NCBI GenBank assembly: GCA_035235625.1 | Contig: CP141145.1 | Coordinates: 28,832,563 to 28,896,562, forward strand | Direction: 5' to 3' | Source of the DNA: Saururus chinensis | Lineage: Eukaryota; Streptophyta; Magnoliopsida; Piperales; Saururaceae | DNA: 64,000 nt | Shown here: in pieces, positions 45,095 to 55,475 of the stretch | How positions within the stretch are numbered: position 1 is the stretch's first letter | How the letters are laid out: every line of letters starts with the position of its first letter | Made by a program: the position numbers and the translations under genes | Notes under the pieces: generated by a model | Told to the model about the DNA's origin: nothing | What the model saw: only the letters and a program-made list of their open reading frames with translations | Database searches by the model: none

Positions 45095-47840
45095 ATGACC
45101 TCCGGCCACTTTCGTCCCAGTCTCCCCGCCCCTCCATCGCCAGAGTGAGGTAAAATCCGTTATGCTCTTTTTATTTTTGTTTTTTTGTTCGTTGCGAGCT
45201 GCGGCCGTGCCGCCAGTCACTGGCCATCGTGGCCCGGCCTTGGGCTGTCCCCCAGCCCAACGCTGACAAGTCTACCACCCCGGCCACTGCCTTGGCCACT
45301 GTCTCCCTTAGTCCCTCCGCCCTATTTCGAACGGGATCAAAAATCCCTCCTTTTCCTGTTTCTCTACATTGTGAACCACGACTGTACCGTTGATCTCTGG
45401 CCGTTGGCCTTCTCCCAAACCAGCGACTGCAAGGCCGCCACCTTGGATTGAACAGCTGCCTTCCCGGTCTTTCACCCATTCATCCGCCCTTTTCGAGTTC
45501 GGACAGAACATTTATTTATTTTTGGTTGTTTTTTTTGTGCTAAGTTATCGGAGGAGTTCGGCTTACCTCACCTGCTTCGTCTCGAGCCGACGACAGCAAG
45601 GTGTCGAGGTTTGGCCCCACTCGCCTCAATCGGTTCCGATTTGTTTGTTTGGCCGACCTACATCAGAGTATAGTTTTCGATCGTGACATTCATTTTTTGC
45701 TATCGTATGTCAGACGACATCAAGTCGACATCCATTTGACTAGCCACAATCCAGCGACTGCCAAGTCCTGTCTTCTCCCAGGTCTAGCCCCAGGCCATGT
45801 CAGGCCGTTCGTAGCTCGGCAAGGCGTGTTTGTTGCCCCAATTTAGAGCGCGCACTGTCGCCCTACCTAAATCGGGTCTTGGGTCTCTTCAATTTTCTGA
45901 TTGGTTGTTCTGCTGCAGACAACTGCAAATGTCGGCTTTACCCAATAACGAAAAGGGGTCGCCGCTCCCCACCTCCTCTATACTTCTTCTGCACACACCA
46001 AATGCCCCTAAACTTTAGGGTACGTCTCTGATTGTTGCTAATGGGTCCCGATCCAACCCAAGCCAACGTGTCCAGCTTGGGAATTCGTGAACTTGGGCTA
46101 CAGGTCCAACCAACATGGGCTCTGCCCCGGCCCAGTGACTGCTAGGGCCAGCACTTTTGACCCGAATTTACCTTTGCACCCCACTTTTGTTACGCATGAT
46201 CCAAAACCTATGGGAAAGAGTTCCCAAATTTTGATTCTTCCAAGGGGAAGTAAAATTGTCAGTCGTTAGACTCAGTCCATTGAAGGCTCGACCGATGTCG
46301 TGGCCATACCCTCCACTGTAAGCCATGGTTGATGCACGATTGTCCATACAATGAGTTGGTTGTGGGTGGTGTTTAGAAATGGCGCTGCCTTTGTCGGCCT
46401 CTTACGCCAGGCCTTAGTGCCTCAACGTATGTTTACGAAACATCTTCACCACTAGGCAATATGGCCGTTAAAGCCCTCCGCCACCTTGTGAGGCTTCAAT
46501 GATGCAGAATTGCCGCCGTTGGATGTGGCCCGCTGACCATTTTCATGTTTTGTCACCAACAAAGTGTTTTAAACCGTTGGCCGACCTCCAATCAGTCAGC
46601 CCCCATTCTGTGGTCATTCTTGCCATTTCTAGTGGCACGACCTTGTGTCTGGCCGCCCTAGTGCAATTAATCTAACCTTATCGAGATTAATTCCAGCATC
46701 TCTAAAAATCCTCGGGACAACAACTCTCAGTGCGATGTTTTTGGCCGCCTATTCTGCTATCGAAGCCGCCACCGTCGTTTGCTCGCCATCAAACTCCTAT
46801 GGATTACGAGGTAGGGGACCTTGAACTCGTAATTTCATTATAGCATGCTTTGATTGTGTAGTAGCATGCTAGGAGTTTATAATTTAATGTTTTACATGAT
46901 TATGCTGATTATAAAAGCATGTTGTATGTATATGAATTATGTGCGCATGTTAGTGAAGACTAAGAGCATGTAGTAATTGGCTATGAATCGTATGTATGTG
47001 ACCAGAGTATGTGATCTTCATTGTGGACTGGTGGTATGTGATTGATGACACGAGAAGAAGTGTTTGATTGTAAGTTTGGCGAAGGGGTACTTTGTGGGCT
47101 ATGATGTGGAAATTGTGACTGTATGCCAGGCGAGGAAAGAAGGAAAATGGACAGGTGAAGGTTGGACTTGATGAGATTGGGGGATCAGTTTAGATTAAGT
47201 CTGATGGTGTATTGGAGCAACGAGCTAAAGGCTTTAGGGATGTAAAAATTTAGAAGACGTAAGGTTCAGAACATCTTGGGGGATTGTGAGTTAGTAAGAG
47301 GTAACGACATAATTGCATATACATAATGTACGTAATATGAATTGTCATGAAAGAATAATGTGTGAGAAATTAGTAAGGGTTTGATGACAGGACATAGGTC
47401 TAAGGGTTTCATTTGAGGAGTTCGAGTAAGAATATTTCAGTTTTAAGGTGGATGCTGTAAGTTGTAAGGCTGTAAGTGTATGATGGTAAGATTATCAGTA
47501 CGGAATTCGAGTTTAAGGCTATGCAAAGGTTGGTAAGGTTGTAAGTGTAAGAGTGGGGAATGAGTTAAGTAAAGAATTCTACCTTTGTGGATTAGAACTT
47601 CAGGACGGGCATATATCTAGCCTTGTTGGCTGAAGAATGTAAGACGAAAGTCGGTCCAAGCATAATTGTACATGCATAAGTTACCTAATATAAACTTGAA
47701 TGGTAAGTAACCCTAATTTGATAACGTTGTGAGGTTGAGACTGAGGGTTTTGACGGATTAAGTTCTATTTTGTACTAGTCGATAAGTAATCGACTAAGCG
47801 TCCTTTCTGGTCTAGCCATGGTGTTTTCCTGCGGGGTAGT
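45095..47840 (+). mobile_element. LTR G, piece 2 of 2, 3' truncated
   Basis: Continues LTR G after element E. Segments match element D inverted: GATTACGAGGTAGGGGA near 46800, then TAGCATGCTAGG, and ATAATTGTACATGCATAAG through GACGGATTAAGTTC at 47660-47775, ending at GCCATGGTGTTTTCCTGCGG. There the match stops, although D continues for another 1.9 kb, so the LTR end is missing. GC-rich frames at 45180-46270 are part of this LTR and encode nothing I recognise. Confidence 0.78.
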
Positions 47841-48480
47841 AAAGTTTAGAAGAAGAGAAGAAGGAATTAGGGTATAAGAGAAGGGTTTGGACGAAAGGGA
47901 AGGAATAAGATGATAGATTATTTAGACGATGGGAAGAAGGATAACCATAACACTAATTGGAAGACTAATTCATTCACTAGCTAAAATTAGGGCGTAGCCC
48001 TAGCCCATACATTAAATAGAACTCCTAGATAGGCCTAAACATTGAGCTAAAAGCTCATTAATACTAATTGAATAGAAATTACAAATAACTCCCTAATTAC
48101 ACAACTATTAATAAAATAAACTATTCCTAATGGGCATTCTAAATGGGTCATAACAATCCACCATTGCTTCCGCATCACCTTGTCCTCGAGGTGATAACCG
48201 ACACTTGAGCTGTAGAAGTGATAATAGGCACTTGGGTGTAGATGAGAGCAATCAAATCCCTTAAAATATGGTGTGCGGCCCACTATTGCTCCGCTGCACG
48301 TGTAATCTTTAAGTTCAAAAGACATGGCTGGACGAGTCTTGAGGGAAGCAAATATTATGAAATGACTCATGATCAATAGTAGAAACTGGAGGCGTATCCA
48401 CGCTGGAGGCATTCCAAAAGAAAATGGGCTTGAGTTGCAGGGCCCAGTTTAATTAAAGACTTGAATTTGTGAGACCCTGT
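47841..48480 (-). mobile_element. Gypsy 3' LTR and pol-tail remnant
   Basis: Minus-strand frame GYHLEDKVMRKQWW at about 48165-48205 resembles the HLEDKV tail at the end of pol in some plant gypsy elements. It is followed by TGTTATGACCCATTTAGAAT, an LTR-like start, then AT-rich DNA with TATTTAATGTATGGGCTAGG. No second LTR or target duplication is visible. Confidence 0.45.
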
Positions 48481-48931
48481 TCCATTTGGTAAAAACTAGA
48501 CCAGAACCATCTACGGAGTCTCATGTGAATCCTGATTTCCAAAACCATCTTCCAAAGTCATCCACCACGCAAGATTTCCTGCCCAATTGGCCGAAAATTG
48601 CATTGCGAACCCACCTTCATCGGTACGTATTTGGGTATGTGAGAGAGAGCAACATCTGCCAAAAATCAGTGGAGCCGTTGCAAAAATGAGTCTGGGAATA
48701 GAAGGAGCTGTGTTGAATGGCAGATTTGGTGCAATCAGTCATGCTGGAGTCGTCTTCCTCCGTCGATTGGCCTAATGCCACCCTGAAACATTGCAAACAG
48801 TGATGACGGCTATGATTCAACGAGAAACAAGATGGTAGAGGCCGGGGTTGCAAGGGCGGAAATAGGAGTGTCTCTGTTTGGGTGGAGGTTGTTGCTTGAA
48901 GTCGTCGAAAGGAGATGTGCTTGTGGCTTGA
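48481..48931. other. Unrecognised left flank of element H
   Basis: No recognisable gene. Short frames on both strands match nothing known to me. The last five bases CTTGA are the left target duplication of element H. Confidence 0.5.
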
Positions 48932-49295
48932 TGTTGTGAACGTCTTAAGGGGCTATCACTAGGGCCCACATGCTAGGATAATTAGGGTTTTAATTATGTA
49001 ATAAGGGCAATTAGGTCAATAGGTTAATTAGGGTATTACTGTTTTCTTTTAATTATATTAATGGGCCTTAGGTGCTTGTTAGTGAGCCCACTTAGTTAGT
49101 CTATTTAAATGTAATGGCTATGCCATAATTGGGATTATGGAATGAATCAATTACTGTCTAATTATCTTCTCTTCTCCTCTGCCTCTCTCTCCTTTCCGGC
49201 GGCCATGCCGCTCCCTCTCCCATTTCCCAACTGTCTTGTGCTGTCACCTTTCCTTTACTGGCTAGCCAGGCCATTGTGGATACCAGTCCACAACA
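48932..49295 (+). repeat. 5' LTR of element H
   Basis: It contains a TATA-like CTATTTAAATG at 49101-49111 and a CT-rich transcript start zone downstream. Confidence 0.92.
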
Positions 49296-49312
49296 TTAGT
49301 ATCGGAACAATC
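49296..49312 (+). other. Primer binding site of element H
   Basis: TTAGTATCGGAACAATC is a decayed form of the TTGGTATCAGAGCAATC-like site for initiator tRNA-Met. Confidence 0.6.
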
Positions 49313-49746
49313 AATTCCTCAAATCATCACCTTCACTCAATCAACCAGTCTGCGGCAACCAATCCCCCACCACCACCCTTGCCGGTTCCACCTAGCCCAA
49401 TCGCTCACCCACCAGACATGAGGGGTGTTGGCTCAATCAGAAGAAAGTCTTTGAAGGAGAGGAAGCCTCCAGGAATCAAAGCTCCTCATCCTGACCAGCT
49501 TTTGCATCTAACCGCTACGTCCACATGGGCAGACAACTTCATCACAGTCGGCCAAGAGGAAGCAAACAGGGAATACAGCCATGAGGAACACGAAAAGGGG
49601 GATACGGTCCTCGTGCTATTCCAGCCTGGGAGATCTCTGCCCTGGTTGGCCTGTGCTTATCCTTCCCTGACTTTCACTATCCGGTGCTCCCGGCTGCTGG
49701 ATCCCTCTCCCTAGCTGAGGCATGAGCTTGGAGGCCCGAGTGAAGA

Positions 49747-50112
49747 ATGGACATCTTGTTTGTGCAGATCCAGGCAGATCTGCGGTCCACTGACACACTC
49801 TGGCAATTGGGGGCGTTGTTGTAGGCACTGCAGCAGTCGACCGCCGGCAAGGACATCTTCTTCATTGCCAAGTCGGCCTGTGAGGAAATCGTCGCCTCTC
49901 CAGCCTTCGTCATCTGCAAAGAGCTCGCCTTCGACCTCATCCGCTCCACCTGCCTTTTCGCCGATCTCTGGGAGACTATCTGCACCGCCGTTCGTGCCGT
50001 TTTCAACTTCCCTGACCCCGACGTCACAACCGCTGCTGTCTCCATTCTCTCCGCCGTCCCATCCCACTGTCTCGTCCGCCTCCTCTCCGATTGCAACAAG
50101 GAGATCTTCGCC
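49747..50112 (+). pseudogene. TPLATE: Captured 5' coding end of TPLATE
   Basis: TPLATE is a plant adaptor-like protein of the TPLATE complex, needed for clathrin-mediated endocytosis and cell-plate formation. The frame from ATG reads MDILFVQIQADLRSTDTLWQ, then continues with DIFFIAKSACEEIVASPAFV, LAFDLIRSTC, FPDPDVTTAAVSILSAVPS and DCNKEIFA: co-linear with the first roughly 120 residues of the plant TPLATE family (for example IVASPA, LAFDLIRST and FPDPDVTAAAVSIL in family members). Codon 26, Gln in the family, is TAG (49822-49824). A TAA follows at 50113, after which homology fades through indels. The full protein is about 1,170 residues, so this is about a tenth. The fragment is in the sense direction of element H, as expected if host mRNA or DNA was copied into it. 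A longer open frame overlapping it in another register is an artefact. Confidence 0.88.
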
Positions 50113-50115
50113 TAA

Positions 50116-51394
50116 TGCCATAACCCCGACCACCTCCTTCAGTGCTCTACCTTCTGCTAGGACCTTGGCCACCAAAACCCAGGTCATCTTCTTCTTCCCT
50201 ATTTGGCCAGTTCACTGTACAACTGAAGTTGCCTTTCTCCCTGTAGAGAGGATTTGCGGCCATCTCGTGGGGAGCATGCCAGACATTGCCGATCGCTGCT
50301 CAACCTCAAGGAAACCGACTAGCAACTTCCGTTTTGGCAACTGCGAGCGATCTGGGATTTGCTTCCTAGAAATGGTGGTTCTGAATGAAGACATGATCTC
50401 TGAAATTTCAGCCATTGTTGCCTGGGATGCGCAGTCGGCATCTCCTTCCTCAAAACTGCCGCAATCTTCGGGCCATTTGGAGCATTTTTTTCCTTACTGG
50501 AGATGATGCCGGCCTGTCCCACGGGATTGCCCTGGACATCCGCTGCAGATTTCTCTCGCTGGAGGAGTTGAGTTCCTGGTCGTTCGGGATTTTACTCTAG
50601 TCCAAAGTTTATGGGCTCTAGTAGCAGACATTCGTTGCTGGGGCCAATTGGAGCAGCCTTCCCTTGCTGGGAAAGACGCTTCCCTGTTCATGCTGGGTTT
50701 TTCTTTCCAAGATCTAATTTCCCAGGCTGGAGATGATGGTCAACTACTCAATCGGCAGTTTTTGATGGACCAATGACTCTCGATGAAATTACCTTGTGCA
50801 GCCTATCTACGCCAGCTGCCCAAATTCCACGCTGATGGCCAGAACCGTATGAGTCACCACATTTCACATGACCAAAAAATGGTTCCAAATCAGAGACCAA
50901 GGGTCCGGTCAAGTCCGGGTTTAAGTCTAGCCCCTTCATGTTGGTTGATGGCTCACCCTACACCAACATCTCTAGTCGATTATTGCACGTATTTGACCCT
51001 ATTACTGCTGCTGTCTGATGCCCTCTGTGGGCAGTCTTGAGGCGCCCTGTAATCCCTATGGTGACTCCGCTTGTTGGCGATCTATGTAGGCACTCCATGT
51101 TGTCGTGCACCCAACAAGTTGAGCCTGTTCCTTTGCTCTGCCGCCTCCTTTATCTTCCGTCTCTACCAACCACATCTATACCTTGCCCTTGGGTTCAGTT
51201 AACTACACCTCCATCATGTTTGTGCTGGCTTATGTATGTCAACTTTTGAGTAATGATCCACTATCTCAATCATTTTGTTTGTCTCATCAACCATTCCTGA
51301 CGGGTTGTTCACAGTGGAGCTTTGGTGGGCCCGGTGCTTGGAGTTTTAGGGCCACCTAGTGGACGAGGTGATGCGCAAGCGAAGTGTGGTGGAG
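50116..51394. other. Remaining interior of element H
   Basis: No retroviral domain recognised. The GC-balanced sequence suggests more captured host DNA, possibly decayed TPLATE just downstream (50116-50200), but I cannot assign the rest. Confidence 0.4.
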
Positions 51395-51758
51395 TGTTGT
51401 GAACGTCTTAAGGGGCTATCACTGGGGCCCATGTGCTAGGATAATTAGGATTTTAATTATGTAATAAGGGCAATTAGGTCAATAGGTTAATTAGGATATT
51501 AGTGCTTTCTTTTAATTATGTTAATGGGCCTTAGTTGCTTGTTAGTGAGCCCACTTAGTTAGTCTATTTAAATGTAATGACTATGCCCTAATTGAGATTA
51601 TGGAATGAATTAATTACTGTCTAATTATCTTCTCTTCTCCTCTACCTCTCCCTCTTGTTCAGAGGCCATGCCGCTCCCTCTCCCCTTTCCCAGCCGTCTA
51701 GTGCCGTCACCTTTCCTTTACCGGCTAGCCAAGCCGTTGTAGACACTGATCCACAACA
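51395..51758 (+). repeat. 3' LTR of element H
   Basis: Same length as the 5' LTR, with roughly two dozen to three dozen substitutions between them by eye, so H is older than element E. Confidence 0.92.
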
Positions 51759-51763
51759 CTTAA

Positions 51764-52200
51764 AAAGGAGGACCGAGTAAGTGGTACATGAAAAGGAGGA
51801 AGACAATGCTGTAAATTCTAAAAAGCACCGAGCTTGGGCTCGTGTAGCCTCTAGGGGAGATTGTGGAGGAGGTAGTAGCTCTAGACAGATCGAAACTGCT
51901 TTCACGTTGATGAAAGTTCTCTTTTGATGTGGGCTTGGCTTGTTGCTGCTGCTTAAGAAGTGGTCACTGCCAGAGAATGCGGCTATCCCGCGAGTCATTA
52001 TGGTGCCGCTGCAAAGCAAGCTTCTACTAGGCTCGTTTCTAGAAACACCCACCCATTCATGGCTACCCCCGGGACCAAACGGGAAGCTTGCTACATAGTG
52101 GCCCTTGACATTGGAATAGTTCACCCTAATGTGACCATGCCCATAAGTTGTCGGAAATATGCCATTGAGAAAAAATTGTACTTTGAAGCTTGAGTGGATC
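51764..52200. other. Unrecognised right flank of element H
   Basis: Continuation of the sequence split by H. A plus frame at 51960-52193 (including REACYIVALDIGIVHPNV) and an overlapping minus frame are open, but neither matches a family I know. Confidence 0.4.
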
Positions 52201-52204
52201 CGGT

Positions 52205-52880
52205 CTCAGTTTGTAACGAGGAAGCGGGCGGAATTTCGCCCTCGGAAATATTTTTTTTAAATAAACATTTTTAGCGACGCTCACACAGAGCATCACTGTT
52301 AGGAAATCAATAGCGACGTATACTATTATACATCGCTACTGTATGGCTATTAGCGACGCTCTTGCAAAGCTTCGCTACAAATACAAGATTTTGCCGTGGG
52401 TGGAATTTCTCCCCCGGCAAAATTTTGTTTTGTTAAATAAAAGTTTTTAGCGACACGCGTAAGGAGCATCACTAAATATACAAGATTTTGCGGCGGGCGG
52501 TATTTCTCCCATGAAATTTTTTTTTTAAACAAAAAGTTTTAGCGACGCTGACGAACAGTGTCGCTATTAGGCAAACAGTAGCGACGTATACTATTATATG
52601 TCGCTACTATATAGCTATTAGCGACGCTCTTACGGAGCGTCGCTAAAAGTACAAGATTTTGCCGTGGGCGAAATTTCTCCCGCGGCAAAATTATTTTTTT
52701 AAAAAAAAAGTTTGTAGCGACGCTAACAAAGAGTTTCACTATTAGGCAATCAGTAGCGACGTATCAAGATATACGAGCATCGCTAAAAATACAAGATTTT
52801 GATGAAGACGTAATTTCTCCTGTGGCAAAATTTATTTTTTTAAATAAAACTTTGTAGCGACACTCTTAATGCGCGTCGCT
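52205..52880. repeat. Compound tandem repeat at the left of CACTA-2
   Basis: Irregular repeats that combine AGCGACGCT...AGCGTCGCT hairpins, GTAGCGACGTATACTATTAT, and a second palindromic piece reading GCCGTGGGCGGAATTTCTCC then CGCGGC, which pairs as GCCGYGGG...CCCGCGGC. At least four copies of the second piece are visible (about 52220, 52390, 52490, 52660). Confidence 0.88.
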
Positions 52881-52889
52881 AAAACTAAA

Positions 52890-53195
52890 AACTTTTACTC
52901 CTCTCTCTCCTCCCTCCCTCTCTTTCTCCTCCCTCCCTCTCTCTCTCCTTCCTCTCTCTCTCCTCCCTCCCTCTCTCTCTCCTTCCTCTCTCTCCTCCCT
53001 CTCTCCCCTCTCTCCCACCTCTCTCTCTATCCTCCCTCTCTTCCTTTTCTCTCTCTTCTCTCTCTCTTCCCTCCCCTTTCTCTCACTCTCCCCTCCTCTC
53101 TCTCCCTTCTCTCTCTACTTTCTCTCTCTATCCAACCTCCCCTCTCTCTCCTCTCTCTCTCTCTCTCCCTCCTCCCTCCCCCTCTCTTTTTCATT
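52890..53195. repeat. CT-rich tract 1 of CACTA-2
   Basis: Nearly pure pyrimidine on the plus strand. Confidence 0.95.
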
Positions 53196-53204
53196 TAATT
53201 TTTT

Positions 53205-55080
53205 ATTTAAAACATCGTTAGTAGCGACACATTTATATTCATCGCTACTACCAAGGGTAATAGCAACGCTTATCAACATGCGTTGCTATTACCCTTAGTC
53301 AGTAGCGATGCATATGTCTATGTATCGCTACTACTTATTTTTTTAATTTTTTAATTTCTTTTATTTTTTAAAATAATTTTAACTCCCTCTCTCTTTCCAG
53401 TCCTCTCTCTCCGCCATCCCCTCTCTCTTTCTCTCTCACTCTCTCTCCTCCCTCTCGTCTCTGTCTCTCCCCTCCCTCTCTCTCCACCTCTGTCTCTCCT
53501 CCCTCCCCACTTTCCCCTCCTCTCTCTCTCCACTGCTCTCTCTCTCTCCCCCTCTCTCTCTCCCTTCTCTCTCTCTCTCTCCTCCCTCCTCTCTGTCCTC
53601 TCTCTTTCTCCTCCCTCTCTCCCTTCTCTCTCTCCTCTAATTCTCTCCTCCATCTCTCCCTTCTCTCTATCCTCCCTCCTCTCTCTCTCTCCTCCCTCCC
53701 CTCTCTCTCTCCCCTCCTCTCTCTCTCTCTCCCCTCTCTCTCTTCTCCTTCCCCTCCTCTCTCTCTCCACTCCTCTCTCTCTCCCCTCTCACTCTCCCTT
53801 CTCTCTCTCCTCCCTTCCCCCTCTCTCTCCCTCTCTCCTCCCTCCTCCCACCCTCTCTCTCTCTCCTCCTTCCTCTCTCTATCCTCTCTCTCTCCCTCTC
53901 TCTCCCCCTCTCTCTCTCCTCCATCTCTCCCTTATCTCTCTCTTTTGTATCTCTCCTCCCTTTCTCCCTTTTCTCTCTCTTCTCTCTCTTCCCTCCCCTC
54001 TCTCTCCCTTCTCTCTCTCATTTCTCTCTCTACCCTCCCTCCTCTCTCTCTCCTTCCTCCCCTCTCTCTACCTCCTCCCTCCCCCTCTCTTTTTCATTTA
54101 CTTTTTATTTAAAACGTCAGTAGTAGTGACGCATTTATATGTGTCCCTACTACCAAGGTTAATGCGACGCTTAGAAACATGCGTCGCTATTACCCTTAGT
54201 CAATTGTAATGCATAGCCCTATGTGTCGCTACTACTCATTTTTTTTAAATATTTTTATTTTTAAAATAATTTTTTCTCCCTCCCCTCCCTCTCTCTCCTC
54301 CCTCCCCTCTCTCTTTCTCTCTCACTCTCTCCCCTCCTCCCCTCTCTCTCCTCCCTCTCTCTCTCCTCCCTCTCTCCCTTCTCCCTCTCTCCCTTCTCCC
54401 TCTCTCTCCTCCCTCTCTCTCCTCCCTCTCCTCTCTCTCTCCTCCCTCTCCTCTCTCTCTCCTCCCTCCCTCCCCCCTCTCTCCCTCTCTCCCCTCCTCT
54501 CTCTCTCTCCACTCCTCTCTCTCCCTCTCTCTCTCTCCTCCCTCCTCCACCGTCTCTCTCCACCCTCCTCTCTCTCTCACCCTCCCCTCTATCATCCCTC
54601 TCTCTCTCCTCCCCTCTCCCTTCTCTCTCATCTCTCTCTCCTCCCTCCCCTCTCTCCCTCTCTCTCCCCTCTCTCTCCCTTCTCTCTCTATCCTCCCTCC
54701 TCTCTCTCTCCCCTCCTCTCCCTCTCCCCCTCTCTCTCGTCTCCTCCCTCTCTCCCGTCCCTCTCTCCTCTCTCTCTCCCCTCTCTCTCTATCCACCCTC
54801 CTCTCTTTCTCCTTCCTCCCCTCTCTCTCCTCCCTCTCCCCCCTCTATCTCTCTCCTCCCTCTCTTCTCTCTCTCCCCTCTATCTCTCTCTCCCCTCCCT
54901 CCCCCACTCTCTTTGTCATTAATTTTTTTATTTAAAAAATAGGTATTAGAGATGCATTTAACTATGCGTCGCTACTACCAAGGTTAATAGCGACACATAG
55001 TTAAATACGTCGCTACTACTATCAGGTAGTAGCGACTCATAGCTATGCGTCGCTATTAGTTCTTAATTTTTAATTTTTTT
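53205..55080. repeat. Higher-order repeat: three hairpin blocks with CT tracts between them
   Basis: A unit made of TTTTTCATTTA linker, hairpins (TAGTAGCGACGCAT.../...ATGCGTCGCTATTACCCTTAG), an AT-rich linker and a CT tract of 640-720 bases starts at about 53205 and again at about 54100. A third hairpin block starts at about 54917. The period is about 0.8-0.9 kb. Confidence 0.88.
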
Positions 55081-55465
55081 ATTTAAATTTGAGAATTATT
55101 AGCAACGCTTGTTTATAAATGTCGCTATTGTTGAAACTCTTAGCGACATTTGGAAAAATGCGTCGTTAATAGTTTTGAAATTTTTTAAAAAAAAATTATT
55201 AGATATATCTTTTAGTGACGCTTATGCAAGCGTCGCTAATAACCTAAGAATTAGAGACACATAAACTTAAGCGTCGCTAAAAGGTTAGGTCTTAGCGACG
55301 TTTGTACTTATACGTTGCTAATAGACTACCATTAGCGACACTTAATATTATGTGTCACTATTATTAGTTTTTTTTGCAATATTTTTTGATATGTCATTAT
55401 TATCACTTTGTAGCGACGCATATTTTTGCGACGCTTATATCAGCATCGCTAATACCCAATTTTGT
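55080..55465. repeat. Right subterminal hairpin array of CACTA-2
   Basis: TTAGCGACGYTT...AAGYGTCGCTAAT pairs up to the right terminal repeat, like those of the other two elements. Confidence 0.88.
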
Positions 55466-55475
55466 TGTAGTGTTC

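Larger units (their letters stand above)
48932..51758 (+). mobile_element. Element H, non-autonomous LTR retrotransposon carrying a TPLATE fragment
   Basis: Two 364-base LTRs (TGTTGTGAACGTC...CCACAACA) share the same length and ends. They are flanked by CTTGA (48927-48931) and CTTAA (51759-51763), a 5-base duplication with one change. A degenerate initiator-Met primer site follows the left LTR. The 2.1-kb interior has no gag or pol domain but holds a host gene fragment in sense orientation. It is a LARD/TRIM-type element that must rely on another element's proteins. Confidence 0.9.
52201..55472. mobile_element. CACTA-2, non-autonomous CACTA-type element, left end not found
   Basis: The right end reads TTTTGTTGTAGTG, the CACTACAACAAAA terminus. 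The interior has the same hairpin units and CT tracts as CACTA-1 and CACTA-3. I found no matching CACTA terminus to the left as far as 48480, so it is either truncated or its left end has decayed, and no target duplication can be confirmed (the three bases to the right are TTC). The left limit given is where the first characteristic repeat appears. No transposase frame. Confidence 0.75.

Noticed and set aside
45185-46269. Series of 60-100-codon frames on both strands in 45.2-46.3 kb
   Set aside because: They are part of the GC-rich section of LTR G and overlap one another in several registers without a known domain.
49760-50506. 248-codon plus-strand open frame in element H
   Set aside because: It is out of register with the TPLATE-homologous frame that overlaps it and has a low-complexity Ser/Pro composition, so it is a shadow frame.
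54209-54922. Long open frames rich in Ser, Pro and Leu (or Arg, Glu and Gly on the other strand) in the CT tracts
   Set aside because: They arise because CT or GA repeats lack stop codons in most frames. There is no domain, no codon bias and no start context. The same applies to tracts at 5.0-6.0, 52.9-54.1 and 59.1-59.4 kb.
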